The translations under genes and the position numbers were made by a program. From Apostichopus japonicus (Eukaryota; Echinodermata; Holothuroidea; Aspidochirotida; Stichopodidae), in contig NC_092573.1 of the NCBI RefSeq assembly GCF_037975245.1, forward strand, positions 15,460,001-15,524,000: DNA of 64,000 bases. Direction: 5' to 3'. Numbering within the stretch: the first letter of the stretch is position 1; every line of letters begins with the position of its first letter. A model generated the notes under the pieces. That model was not told where the DNA came from. It saw only the letters and a list, made by a program, of their open reading frames with translations, and did not search any database. Positions 24,143 to 36,870 of the stretch are shown here, one piece after another.

Positions 24143-25235
24143 CATCCTTGTTGAATGGGATGGAGGGTCGGGGAGGGGTGGGGGGTGTCCAATTGACTTG
24201 GCTGCCCTATTGGTCGTCTATTTGCTTTTCTACCTGCTACGTAAAGTTTGATATGTCCTGAAAATTACAGTTTGTACACTATCACTCTATCTAGATCATT
24301 GCATGTGGCAAGTGGTGTGGGTTACTATGGAATCAGGTACCGTATACAGGGTCAGACCTCCATAACGCCCTAATAATGTGATATTATGTATAAATAATGT
24401 TTTGATGTCATTTCACTAGTTGAGTGGGAATGAGGGGTGGGGATGATTGGAGGGTCGGGGAGGGGTGGGGGGTGTCCAATTGACTTGGCTGCCCTATTGG
24501 TCGTCTATTTGCTTTTCTACCTGCTACGTAAAGTTTGATATGTCCTGAAAATTACAGTTTGTACACTATCACTCTATCTAGATCATTGTATGTGGCAAGT
24601 GGTGTGGGTTACTATGGAATCAGGTACCGTATACAGGGTCAGACCTCCATAACGCCCTAATAATGTGATATTATGTATAAATAATGTTTTGATGTCATTT
24701 CACTAGTTGAGTGGGAATGAGGGGTGGGGATGATTGGAAAGCCCTAATCAGAATATATATGCTGTTGCATGTGCTGTATTCATACAATTTGATATATCAT
24801 AGAGAAAATAGGGATGTACACTGTTATGGCATTCTCCTATTGTTTGAGAAAGATTTTTTTTACCATTTCCAACAGCATAGATTAAGGTGATGTATATTAA
24901 ATTTAAAGTAGAAGGTTTTTTTTTCAACTATTAGGGTCCCCATAATGTGTGTGAGAATTTAATGAACAGTCTAATATTAATTTTTGACCATCTTATTTTC
25001 ACCGTTTCAAAGTTTTGATGTCATTCCAAATTGATGAACTGCTTAATCTCAAATACATCAGTGTAGAAAATGATCTTGTCCAACTTTTACAGGCTCCACC
25101 CATATGTGGAACCATAATGTTGGGCAAAAGGGAGGGGGGGGGATTGCTGAAGGGGGAAACTGGGAAAGCAGCTATATGTAGGTTAGAGCTATCATTAGGA
25201 TCAAATATTTGAAAGCATAGGATTTTATGTGTATT
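24143..25235. repeat. Composite unit, 1093 bp: truncated unit fused to a nearly full one
   Basis: The first ~309 bases are a normal unit up to GATGATTGGA. The sequence then jumps back to the start region of a unit (GGAGGGTCGGGG) and runs on to the normal end. The joint falls in TGGA (24448-24451), present at both parental sites (GATTGGAAAG and GGATGGAGGG). This fits deletion of about 515 bp from two adjacent units, or unequal exchange at a 4-bp microhomology. Private markers in the right part are ATTGTATGTGG, GGCATTCTCC and AAATTTAAAGTAG. Confidence 0.9.
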
Positions 25236-26038
25236 CATCCTTGTTGAATGGGATGGAGGGTAGGGGAGGGGTGGGGGTGTCCAATTGACTTGGCTGCCCT
25301 ATTGGTCGTCTATTTGCTTTTCTACCTGCTACGTAAAGTTTGATATGTCCTGAAAATTACAGTTTGTACACTATCACTCTATCTAGATCATTGCATGTGG
25401 CAAGTGGTGTGGGTTACTATGGAATCAGGTACCGTATACAGGGTCAGACCTCCATAACACCCTAATAATGTGATATTATGTATAAATAATGTTTTGATGT
25501 CATTTCACTAGTTGAGTGGGAAGGAGGGGTGGGGATGATTGGAAAGCCCTAATCAGAATATATATGCTGTTGCATGTGCTGTATTCATACAATTTGATAT
25601 ATCATAGAGAAAATAGGGATGTACACTGTTATGGCTTTCTCCTATTGTTTGAGAAAGATTTTTTTACCATTTCCAACAGCATAGATTAAGGTGATGTATA
25701 TTAAATGTAACGTAGAAGGTTTTTTTTTCCAACTATTAGGGTCCCCATAATGTGTGTGAGAATTTAATGAACATTCTAATGTTAATTTTTGACCATCTTA
25801 TTTTCACCGTTTCAAAGTTTTGATGTCATTCCAAATTGATGAACTGCTTAATCTCAAATGCATCAGTGTAGAAAATGATCTTGTCCAACTTTTACAGGCT
25901 CCACCCATATGTGGAACCATAATGTTGGGCAAAAGGGGGGGGGGGGTTGCTGGAGGGGGAAACTGGGAAAGCAGCTATATGTAGGTTAGAACTATCATTA
26001 GGATCAAATATTTGAAAGCATAGGATTTTATGTGTATT

Positions 26039-27136
26039 CATCCTTGTTGAATGGGATGGAGGGTCGGGGAGGGGTGGGGGGTGTCCAATTGACTTGGCTG
26101 CCCTATTGGTCGTCTATTTGCTTTTCTACCTGCTACGTAAAGTTTGATATGTCCTGAAAATTACAGTTTGTACACTATCACTCTATCTAGATCATTGCAT
26201 GTGGCAAGTGGTGTGGGTTACTATGGAATCAGGTACCGTATACAGGGTCAGACCTCCATAACGCCCTAATAATGTGATATTATGTATAAATAATGTTTTG
26301 ATGTCATTTCACTAGTTGGGTGGGAATGAGGGGTGGGGATGATTGGAGGGTCGGGGAGGGGTGGGGGGTGTCCAATTGACTTGGCTGCCCTATTGGTCGT
26401 CTATTTGCTTTTCTACCTGCTACGTAAAGTTTGATATGTCCTGAAAATTACAGTTTGTACACTATCACTCTATCTAGATCATTGTATGTGGCAAGTGGTG
26501 TGGGTTACTATGGAATCAGGTACCGTATACAGGGTCAGACCTCCATAACGCCCTAATAATGTGATATTATGTATAAATAATGTTTTGATGTCATTTCACT
26601 AGTTGAGTGGGAATGAGGGGTGGGGATGATTGGAAAGCCCTAATCAGAATATATATGCTGTTGCATGTGCTGTATTCATACAATTTGATATATCATAGAG
26701 AAAATAGGGATGTACACTGTTATGGCATTCTCCTATTGTTTGAGAAAGATTTTTTTTACCATTTCCAACAGCATAGATTAAGGTGATGTATATTAAATTT
26801 AAAGTAGAAGGTTTTTTTTTCAACTATTAGGGTCCCCATAATGTGTGTGAGAATTTAATGAACAGTCTAATATTAATTTTTGACCATCTTATTTTCACCT
26901 TTTCAAAGTTTTGATGTCATTCCAAATTGATGAACTGCTTAATCTCAAATGCATCAGTGTAGAAAATGATCTTGTCCAACTTTTACAGGCTCCACCCATA
27001 TGTGGAACCATAATGTTGGGCAAAAGGGAAGAAGGGGGGGGGGGTTGCTGGAGGGTGAAACTGGGAAAGCAGCTATATGTAGGTTAGAGCTATCATTAGG
27101 ATCAAATATTTGAAAGCATAGGATTTTATGTGTATT
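26039..27136. repeat. Second composite unit, 1098 bp, same joint
   Basis: The joint is identical to the composite at 24143, falling at 26344-26347. The same private markers follow it (ATTGTATGTGG, GGCATTCTCC, AAATTTAAAGTAG). The two composites are 1896 bp apart, which is one composite plus one ordinary B unit. So the joint formed once and was then copied by duplication of that pair. It has a private AGTTGGGTGGG and ends with CACCTTTTCAAAG and GAAGAAGGGG. Confidence 0.9.
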
Positions 27137-30100
27137 CATCCTTGTTGAATGGGATGGAGGGTCGGGGAGGTGTGGGGGGTGTCCAATTCACGTGGCTGCC
27201 CTATTGGTCGTCTATTTGCTTTTCTACCTGCTACGTAAAGTTTGATATGTCCTGAAAATTACAGTTTGTACACTATCACTCTATCTAGATCATTGCATGT
27301 GGCAAGTGGTGTGGGTTACTATGGAATCAGGTACCGTATACAGGGTCAGACCTCCATAACGCCCTAATAATGTGATATTATGTATAAATAATGTTTTGAT
27401 GTCATTTCACTAGTTGAGTGGGAATGAGGGGTGGGGATGATTGGAAAGCCTTAATCAGAATATATATGCTGTTGCATGTGCTGTATTCATACAATTTGAT
27501 ATATCATAGAGAAAATAGGGATGTACACTGTTATGGCTTTCTCCTATTGTTTGAGAAAGATTTTTTTTACCATTTCCAACAGCATAGATTAAGGTGATGT
27601 ATATTAAATTTAAAGTAGAAGGGTTTTTTTTCAACTATTAGGGTCCCCATAATGTGTGTGAGAATTTAATGAACAGTCTAATATTAATTTTTGACCATCT
27701 TATTTTCACCTTTTCAAAGTTTTGATGTCATTCCAAATTGATGAACTGCTTAATCTCAAATGCATCAGTGTAGAAAATGATCTTGTCCAACTTTTACAGG
27801 CTCCACCCATATGTGGAACCATAATGTTGGGCAAAAGGGAAGAAGGGGGGGGGGGGGGGTTGCTGGAGGGTGAAACTGGGAAAGCAGCTATATGTAGGTT
27901 AGAGCTATCACTAGGATCAAATATTTGAAAGCATAGGATTTTATGTGTATTCATCCTTGTTGAATGGGATGGAGGGTCGGGGAGGTGTGGGGGGTGTCCA
28001 ATTCACGTGGCTGCCCTATTGGTCGTCTATTTGCTTTTCTACCTGCTACGTAAAGTTTGATATGTCCTGAAAATTACAGTTTGTACACTATCACTCTATC
28101 TAGATCATTGCATGTGGCAAGTGGTGTGGGTTACTATGGAATCAGGTACCGTATACAGGGTCAGACCTCCATAACGCCCTAATAATGTGATATTATGTAT
28201 AAATAATGTTTTGATGTCATTTCACTAGTTGAGTGGGAATGAGGGGTGGGGATGATTGGAAAGCCTTAATTTAGAATATATATGCTGTTGCATGTGCTGT
28301 ATTCATACAATTTGATATATCATAGAGAAAATAGGGATGTACACTGTTATGGCTTTCTCCTATTGTTTGAGAAAGATTTTTTTTACCATTTCCAACAGCA
28401 TAGATTAAGGTGATGTATATTAAATATAAAGTAGAAGGGTTTTGTTTCCAACTATTAGGGTCCCCATAATGTGTGTGAGAATTTAATGAACAGTCTAATA
28501 TTAATTTTTGACCATCTTATTTTCACCGTTTCAAAGTTTTGATGTCATTCCAAATTGATGAACTGCTTAATCTCAAATGCATCAGTGTAGAAAATGATCT
28601 TGTCCAACTTTTACAGGCTCCACCCATATGTGGAACCATAATGTTGGGCAAAAGGGAGGGGGTTGCTGGAGGGGGAAACTGGGAAAGCAGCTATATGTAG
28701 GTTTGAGCTATCATTAGGATCAAATATTTGAAAGCATAGGATTTTATGTGTATTCATCCTTGTTGAATGGGATGGAGGGTCTGGGGAGGGGTGGGGGTGT
28801 CCAATTGACTTGGCTGCCCTATTGGTCGTCTATTTGCTTTTCTACCTGCTACGTAAAGTTTGATATGTCCTGAAAATTACAGTTTGTACACTATCACTCT
28901 ATCTAGATCATTGCATGGAGCAAGTGGTGTGAGTTACTATGGAATCAGGTACCGTATACAGGGTCAGACCTCCATAACGCCCTAATAATGTGATATTATG
29001 TATAAATAATGTTTTGATGTCATTTCACTAGTTGAGTGGGAATGAGGGGTGGGGATGATTGGAAAGCCCTAATCAGAATATATATGCTGTTGCATGTGCT
29101 GTATTCATACAATTTGATATATCATAGAGAAAATAGGGATGCATGTACACTGTTATGGCTTTCTCCTATTGTTTGAGAAAGATTTTTTTTACCATTTCCA
29201 ACAGCATAGATTAAGGTGATGTATATTAAATGTAATGTCAAAGGTTTTTTTTTTCAACTATTAGGGTCCCAATGTGCGTGAGAATTAATGAACAGTCTAA
29301 TATTAATTTTGGACCATCTTATTTTCACCGTTTCAAAGTTTTGATGTCATTCCAAATTGATGAACTGCTTAATCTCAAATGCATCAGTGTAGTAAATGAT
29401 CTTGTCCAACTTTTACAGGCTCCACCCATATGTGGAACCATAATGTTGGGCAAAAGGGAGGGGGGGGGGGTTGCTGGAGGGGGAAACTGGGAAAGCAGCT
29501 ATATGTAGGTTAGAGCTATCATTAGGATCAAATATTTGAAAGCATAGGATTTTATGTGTATTCATCCTTGTTGAATGGGATGGAGGGTCGGGGAGGGGTG
29601 GGGGGTGTCCAATTGACTTGGCTGCCCTATTGGTCGTCTATTTGCTTTTCTACCTGCTACGTAAAGTTTGATATGTCCTGAAAATTACAGTTTGTACACT
29701 ATCACTCTATCTAGATCATTGCATGTGGCAAGTGGTGTGGGTTACTATGGAATCAGGTACCGTATACAGGGTCAGACCTCCATAACGCCCTAATAATGTG
29801 ATATTATGTATAAATAATGTTTTGATGTCATTTCACTAGTTGAGTGGGAATGAGGGGTGGGGATGATTGGAAAGCCCTAATCAGAATATATATGCTGTTG
29901 CATGTGCTGTATTCATACAATTTGATATATCATAAAGAAAATAGGGATGTACACTGTTATGGCTTTCTCCTATTGTTTGAGAAAGATTTTTTTTACCATT
30001 TCCCACATCATAGATTAAGGTGATGTATATTAAATGTAATGTCAAAGGTTTTTTTTTTTCAACTATTAGGGTCCCCATAATGTGTGTGAGAATTTAATGA

Positions 30101-30369
30101 ACAGTCTAATATTAATTTTTGACCATCTTATTTTCACCGTTTCAAAGTTTTGATGTCATTCCAAATTGATGAACTGCTTAATCTCAAATGCATCAGTGTA
30201 GAAAATGATCTTGTCCAACTTTTACAGGCTCCACCCATATGTGGAACCATAATGTTGGGCAAAAGGGAGGGGGGGGGTTGCTGGAGGGGGAAACTGGGAA
30301 AGCAGCTATATCTAGGTTAGAGCTATCATTAGGATCAAATATTTGAAAGCATAGGATTTTATGTGTATT
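27137..30369. repeat. Units 34-37: Q units with private variants
   Basis: Units 27137 and 27952 both start with GGGGAGGTGTGGGGGG and have CAATTCACGTGGCTG where others have CAATTGACTTGG. The end of 26039 and the end of 27137 share CACCTTTTCAAAG and GAAGAAGGGG. Together these indicate a one-unit tandem duplication. Unit 27952 has AATTTAGAAT and GGGTTTTGTTTCC. Unit 28755 has GGGTCTGGGG, CATGGAGC, GTGCGTGAG and ATTTTGGACC, partly like 12873. Unit 29563 has CCCACATCATAG and CATAAAGAAA. Confidence 0.8.
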
Positions 30370-33300
30370 CATCCTTGTTGAATGGGATGGAGGGTAGGGG
30401 AGGGGTTCGGGTGTCCAATTGACTTGGCTGCCCTATTGGTCGCCTATTTGCTTTTCTACCTGCTACGTAAAGTTTGATATGTCCTGAAAATTACAGTTTG
30501 TACACTATCACTCTATCTAGATCATTGCATGTGGCAAGTGGTGTGGGTTACTATGGAATCAGGTACCGTATACAGGGTCAGACCTCCATAACGCCCTAAT
30601 AATGTGATATTATGTATAAATAATGTTTTGATGTCATTTCACTAGTTGAGTGGGAATGAGGGGTGGGGATGATTGGAAAGCCCTAATCAGAATATATATG
30701 CTGTTGCATGTGCTGTATTCATACAATTTGATATATTATAGAGAAAATAGGGATGTACACTGTTATGGCTTTCTCCTATTGTTTGAGAAAGATTTTTTTA
30801 CCATTTCCAACAGCATAGATTAAGGTGATGTATATTAGATGTAATGTCAAAGGGTTTTTTTGTTTAACTATTAGGGTCCCCATAATGTGTGTGAGAATTA
30901 ATGAACAGTCTAATATTAATTTTTGACCATCTTATTTTCACCGTTTCAAAGTTTTGATGTCATTCCAAATTGATGAACTGCTTAATCTCAAATGCATCAG
31001 TGTAGAAAATGATCTTGTCCAACTTTTACAGGCTCCACCCATATGTGGAACCATAATGTTGGGCAAAAGGGTGGGGGGGGGGGGGATTGCTGAAGGGGGA
31101 AACTGGGAAAGCAGCTATATGTAGGTTAGAGCTATCATTAGGATCAAATATTTGAAAGCATAGGATTTTATGTGAATTCATCCTTGTTGAATGGGATGGA
31201 GGGTCGGGGAGGGGTGGGGGGTGTCCAATTGACTTGGCTGCCCTATAATAGGGCCCTATAAATGGTCGTCTATTTGCTTTTCTACCTGCTACGTAAAGTT
31301 TGATATGTCCTGAAAATTACAGTTTGTACACTATCACTCTATCTAGATCATTGCATGTGGCAAGTGGTGTGGGTTACTATGGAATCAGGTACCGTATACA
31401 GGGTCAGACCTCCATAACGCCCTAATAATGTGATATTATGTATAAATAATGTTTTGATGTCATTTCACTAGTTGAGTGGGAATGAGGGGTGGGGATGATT
31501 GGAAAGCCCTAATCAGAATATATATGCTATTGCATGTGCTGTATTCATACAATTTGATATATCATAGAGAAAATAGGGATGTACACTGTTATGGCTTTCT
31601 CCTATTGTTTGAGAAAGATTTTTTTTACCATTTCCAACAGCATAGATTAAGGTGATGTATATTAAATGTAAAGTAGAAGGTTTTTTTTTTCCAACTATTA
31701 GGGTCCCCATAATGTGTGTGAGAATTTAATGAACATTCTAATATTAATTTTTGACCATCTTATTTTCACCGTTTCAAAGTTTTGATGTCATTCCAAATTG
31801 ATGAACTGCTTAATCTCAAATACATCAGTGTAGAAAATGATCTTGTCCAACTTTTACAGGCTCCACCCATATGTGGAACCATAATGTTGGGCAAAAAGGG
31901 GGGGGGGGGGGATTGCTGAAGGGGGAAACTGGAAAAGCAGCTATATGTAGGTTAGAGCTATCATTTGGATCAAATATTTGAAAGCATAGGATTTTATGTG
32001 TATTCATCCTTGTTGAATGGGAGGGAGGGTAGGGGAGGGGTGGGGGTGTCCAATTGACTTGGCTGCCCTATTGGTCGTCTATTTGCTTTTCTACCTGCTA
32101 CGTAAAGTTTGATATGTCCTGAAAATTACAGTTTGTACACTATCACTCTAACTAGATCATTGCATGGGGCAAGTGGTGTGGGTTACTATGGAATCAGGTA
32201 CCGTATACAGGGTCAGACCCTCATAACGCCCTAATAATGTGATATTATGTATAAATAATGTTTTGATGTCATTCCACTAGTTGTGTGGGAATGAGGGGTG
32301 GGGATGATTGGAAAGCCCTAATCAGAATATATATGCTGTTGCATGTGCTGTATTCATACAATTTGATATATCATAGAGAAAATAGGGATGTACACTGTTA
32401 TGGCTTTCTCCTATTGTTTGAGAAAGATTTTTTTTACCATTTCCAACAGCATAGATTAAGGTGATGTATATTAAATGTAATGTCAAAGGTTTTTTTTTTT
32501 TTTTTAACTATTAGGGTCCCAATGTGTGTGAGAATTAATGAACAGTCTAATATTAATTTTTGACCATCTTATTTTCACCGTTTCAAAGTTTTGATGTCAT
32601 TCCAAATTGATGAACTGCTTAATCTCAAATGCATCAGTGTAGAAAATGATCTTGTCCAACTTTTACAGGCTCCACCCATATGTGGAACCATAATGTTGGG
32701 CAAAAGGGAGGTGGGGGGGGGGGATTGCTAAAGGGGGAAACTGGGAAAGCAGCTATATGTAGGTTAGAGCTATCATTAGGATCAAATATTTGAAAGCATA
32801 GGATTTTATGTGTATTCATCCTTGTTGAATGGGATGGAGGGTCGGGGAGGGGTGGGGGGTGTCCAATTGACTTGGCTGCCCTATTGGTCGTCTATTTGCT
32901 TTTCTACCTGCTACGTAAAGTTTGATATGTCCTGAAAATTACAGTTTGTACACTATCACTCTATCTAGATCATTGCATGTGGCAAGTGGTGTGGGTTACT
33001 ATGGAATCAGGTACCGTATACAGGGTCAGACCTCCATAACGCCCTAATAATGTGATATTATGTATAAATAATGTTTTGATGTCATTTCACTAGTTGAGTG
33101 GGAATGAGGGGTGGGGATGATTGGAAAGCCCTAATCAGAATATATATGCTGTTGCATGTGCTGTATTCATACAATTTGATATATCATAGAGAAAATAGGG
33201 ATGTACACTGTTATGGCTTTCTCCTATTGTTTGAGAAAGATTTTTTTACCATTTCCAACAGCATAGATTAAGGTGATGTATATTAATTGTAAAGTAGAAG

Positions 33301-33623
33301 GTTTTTTTTCCCAACTATTAGGGTCCCCATAATGTGTGTGACAATTTAATGACAGTCTAATATTAATTTTTGACCATCTTATTTTCACCGTTTCAAAGTT
33401 TTGATGTCATTCCAAATTGATGAACTGCTTAATCTCAAATGCATCAGTGTAGAAAATGATCTTGTCCAACTTTTACAGGCTCCACCCATATGTGGAACCA
33501 TAATGTTGGGCAAAAGGGAGGGGGGGGGGGGTTGCTGGAGGGGGAAACTGGGAAAGCAGCTATATGTAGGTTAGAGCTATCATTAGGATCAAATATTTGA
33601 AAGCATAGGATTTTATGTGTATT
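30370..33623. repeat. Four-unit block, first copy of a 3.25-kb tandem segmental duplication
   Basis: Units 30370, 31179, 32005 and 32817 match 33624, 34431, 35254 and 36067 in order. Shared private markers: TGTGAATTCATCC at the end of the first unit; the 16-bp insertion near the start of the second; CTCTAACTAG and GGGAGGTGGGG...TTGCTAAAG in the third; ATTAATTGTAAAG and GACAATTTAATGACAG in the fourth. The first unit differs near its start (GGTTCGGG here, GTGGGGGTG at 33624), so the duplicated segment probably begins inside it. Confidence 0.85.
31247..31262. repeat. 16-bp insertion building alternating inverted copies of CCCTAT
   Basis: Ordinary units read GCCCTATTGGTCG. Here 16 bases are inserted after CCCTAT, giving CCCTAT-A-ATAGGG-CCCTAT-AAA before TGGTCG. 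ATAGGG is the reverse complement of CCCTAT, and ATAGGGCCCTAT is a perfect 12-bp palindrome. This is the form expected when a replicating strand folds back and copies itself twice. The position is about base 69 of the unit. Confidence 0.9.
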
Positions 33624-36600
33624 CATCCTTGTTGAATGGGATGGAGGGTAGGGGAGGGGTGGGGGTGTCCAATTGACTTGGCTGCCCTATTGGTCGCCTA
33701 TTTGCTTTTCTACCTGCTACGGAAAGTTTGATATGTCCTGAAAATTACAGTTTGTACACTATCACTCTATCTAGATCATTGCATGTGGCAAGTGGTGTGG
33801 GTTACTATGGAATCAGGTACCGTATACAGGGTCAGACCTCCATAACGCCCTAATAATGTGATATTATGTATAAATAATGTTTTGATGTCATTTCACTAGT
33901 TGAGTGGGAATGAGGGGTGGGGATGATTGGAAAGCCCTAATCAGAATATATATGCTGTTGCATGTGCTGTATTCATACAATTTGATATATTATAGAGAAA
34001 ATAGGGATGTACACTGTTATGGCTTTCTCCTATTGTTTGAGAAAGATTTTTTTACCATTTCCAACAGCATAGATTAAGGTGATGTATATTAGATGTAATG
34101 TCAAAGGGTTTTTTTTTTTCAACTATTAGGGTCCCCATAATGTGTGTGAGAATTAATGAACAGTCTAATATTAATTTTTGACCATCTTATTTTCACCGTT
34201 TCAAAGTTTTGATGTCATTCCAAATTGATGAACTGCTTAATCTCAAATGCATCAGTGTAGAAAATGATCTTGTCCAACTTTTACAGGCTCCACCCATATG
34301 TGGAACCATAATGTTGGGCAAAAGGGTGGGGGGGGGGATTGCTGAAGGGGGAAACTGGGAAAGCAGCTATATGTAGGTTAGAGCTATCATTAGGATCAAA
34401 TATTTGAAAGCATAGGATTTTATGTGAATTCATCCTTGTTGAATGGGATGGAGGGTCGGGGAGGGGTGGGGGGTGTCCAATTGACTTGGCTGCCCTATAA
34501 TAGGGCCCTATAAATGGTCGTCTATTTGCTTTTCTACCTGCTACGTAAAGTTTGATATGTCCTGAAAATTACAGTTTGTACACTATCACTCTATCTAGAT
34601 CATTGCATGTGGCAAGTGGTGTGGGTTACTATGGAATCAGGTACCGTATACAGGGTCAGACCTCCATAACGCCCTAATAATGTGATATTATGTATAAATA
34701 ATGTTTTGATGTCATTTCACTAGTTGAGTGGGAATGAGGGGTGGGGATGTTTGGAAAGCCCTAATGAGAATATATATGCTATTGCATGTGCTGTATTCAT
34801 ACAATTTGATATATCATAGAGAAAATAGGGATGTACACTGTTATGGCTTTCTCCTATTGTTTGAGAAAGATTTTTTTTACCATTTCCAACAGCATAGATT
34901 AAGGTGATGTATATTAAATGTAAAGTAGAAGGTTTTTTTTTTCCAACTATTAGGGTCCCCATAATGTGTGTGAGAATTTAATGAACATTCTAATATTAAT
35001 TTTTGACCATCTTATTTTCACCGTTTCAAAGTTTTGATGTCATTCCAAATTGATGAACTGCTTAATCTCAAATACATCAGTGTAGAAAATGATCTTGTCC
35101 AACTTTTACAGGCTCCACCCATATGTGGAACCATAATGTTGGGCAAAAAGGGGGGGGGGGATTGCTGAAGGGGGAAACTGGAAAAGCAGCTATATGTAGG
35201 TTAGAGCTATCATTTGGATCAAATATTTGAAAGCATAGGATTTTATGTGTATTCATCCTTGTTGAATGGGAGGGAGGGTAGGGGAGGGGTGGGGGTGTCC
35301 AATTGACTTGGCTGCCCTATTGGTCGTCTATTTGCTTTTCTACCTGCTACGTAAAGTTTGATATGTCCTGAAAATTACAGTTTGTACACTATCACTCTAA
35401 CTAGATCATTGCATGGGGCAAGTGGTGTGGGTTACTATGGAATCAGGTACCGTATACAGGGTCAGACCCTCATAACGCCCTAATAATGTGATATTATGTA
35501 TAAATAATGTTTTGATGTCATTCCACTAGTTGAGTGGGAATGAGGGGTGGGGATGATTGGAAAGCCCTAATCAGAATATATATGCTGTTGCATGTGCTGT
35601 ATTCATACAATTTGATATATTATAGAGAAAATAGGGATGTACACTGTTATGGCTTTCTCCTATTGTTTGAGAAAGATTTTTTTTACCATTTCCAACAGCA
35701 TAGATTAAGGTGATGTATATTAAATGTAATGTCAAAGGTTTTTTTTTTTTTTTTTAACTATTAGGGTCCCAATGTGTGTGAGAATTAATGAACAGTCTAA
35801 TATTAATTTTTGACCATCTTATTTTCACCGTTTCAAAGTTTTGATGTCATTCCAAATTGATGAACTGCTTAATCTCAAATGCATCAGTGTAGAAAATGAT
35901 CTTGTCCAACTTTTACAGGCTCCACCCATATGTGGAACCATAATGTTGGGCAAAAGGGAGGTGGGGGGGGGGGATTGCTAAAGGGGGAAACTGGGAAAGC
36001 AGCTATATGTAGGTTAGAGCTATCATTAGGATCAAATATTTGAAAGCATAGGATTTTATGTGTATTCATCCTTGTTGAATGGGATGGAGGGTCGGGGAGG
36101 GGTGGGGGTGTCCAATTGACTTGGCTGCCCTATTGGTCGTCTATTTGCTTTTCTACCTGCTACGTAAAGTTTGATATGTCCTGAAAATTACAGTTTGTAC
36201 ACTATCACTCTATCTAGATCATTGCATGTGGCAAGTGGTGTGGGTTACTATGGAATCAGGTACCGTATACAGGGTCAGACCTCCATAACGCCCTAATAAT
36301 GTGATATTATGTATAAATAATGTTTTGATGTCATTTCACTAGTTGAGTGGGAATGAGGGGTGGGGATGATTGGAAAGCCCTAATCAGAATATATATGCTG
36401 TTGCATGTGCTGTATTCATACAATTTGATATATCATAGAGAAAATAGGGATGTACACTGTTATGGCTTTCTCCTATTGTTTGAGAAAGATTTTTTTACCA
36501 TTTCCAACAGCATAGATTAAGGTGATGTATATTAATTGTAAAGTAGAAGGTTTTTTTTTCCAACTATTAGGGTCCCCATAATGTGTGTGACAATTTAATG

Positions 36601-36870
36601 ACAGTCTAATATTAATTTTTGACCATCTTATTTTCACCGTTTCAAAGTTTTGATGTCATTCCAAATTGATGAACTGCTTAATCTCAAATGCATCAGTGTA
36701 GAAAATGATCTTGTCCAACTTTTACAGGCTCCACCCATATGTGGAACCATAATGTTGGGCAAAAGGGAGGGGGGGGGGTTGCTGGAGGGGGAAACTGGGA
36801 AAGCAGCTATATGTAGGTTAGAGCTATCATTAGGATCAAATATTTGAAAGCATAGGATTTTATGTGTATT
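33624..36870. repeat. Four-unit block, second copy of the 3.25-kb tandem segmental duplication
   Basis: Carries the marker series of 30370-33623 at offsets of 3254, 3252, 3249 and 3250 bp. Differences since duplication include GTTGAGTGGG at 35254 (GTTGTGTGGG at 32005), GGGGATGTTTGG and CTAATGAGAAT at 34431, and homopolymer lengths. The first unit has TACGGAAAG, as at 36871. Confidence 0.85.
34499..34514. repeat. Second copy of the 16-bp CCCTAT inverted insertion
   Basis: Identical 16 bases at the same place in the unit as at 31247-31262, lying 3252 bp downstream. The spacing equals the segmental duplication, so this is an inherited copy, not a second event. Confidence 0.9.

Larger units (their letters stand above)
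19323..27136. repeat. Dimeric higher-order repeat, period ~1.6 kb
   Basis: Two unit types alternate. Type A (19323, 20932, 22536, 24143) has GGGTCGGGG and ends CAAATACATCAG with GATTGCTGAAG. Type B (20130, 21735, 23340, 25236) has AACACCC, GGGAAGGAGGGG, TAACGTAGAAGG and GAACATTCTAATGTTAA. A-to-A spacing is 1609, 1604 and 1607 bp. The A units at 24143 and 26039 are composite (see separate entries). The last A unit (26039) ends differently, with AATGCATCAG and GAAGAAGGGG, so the pattern stops there. Confidence 0.85.
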
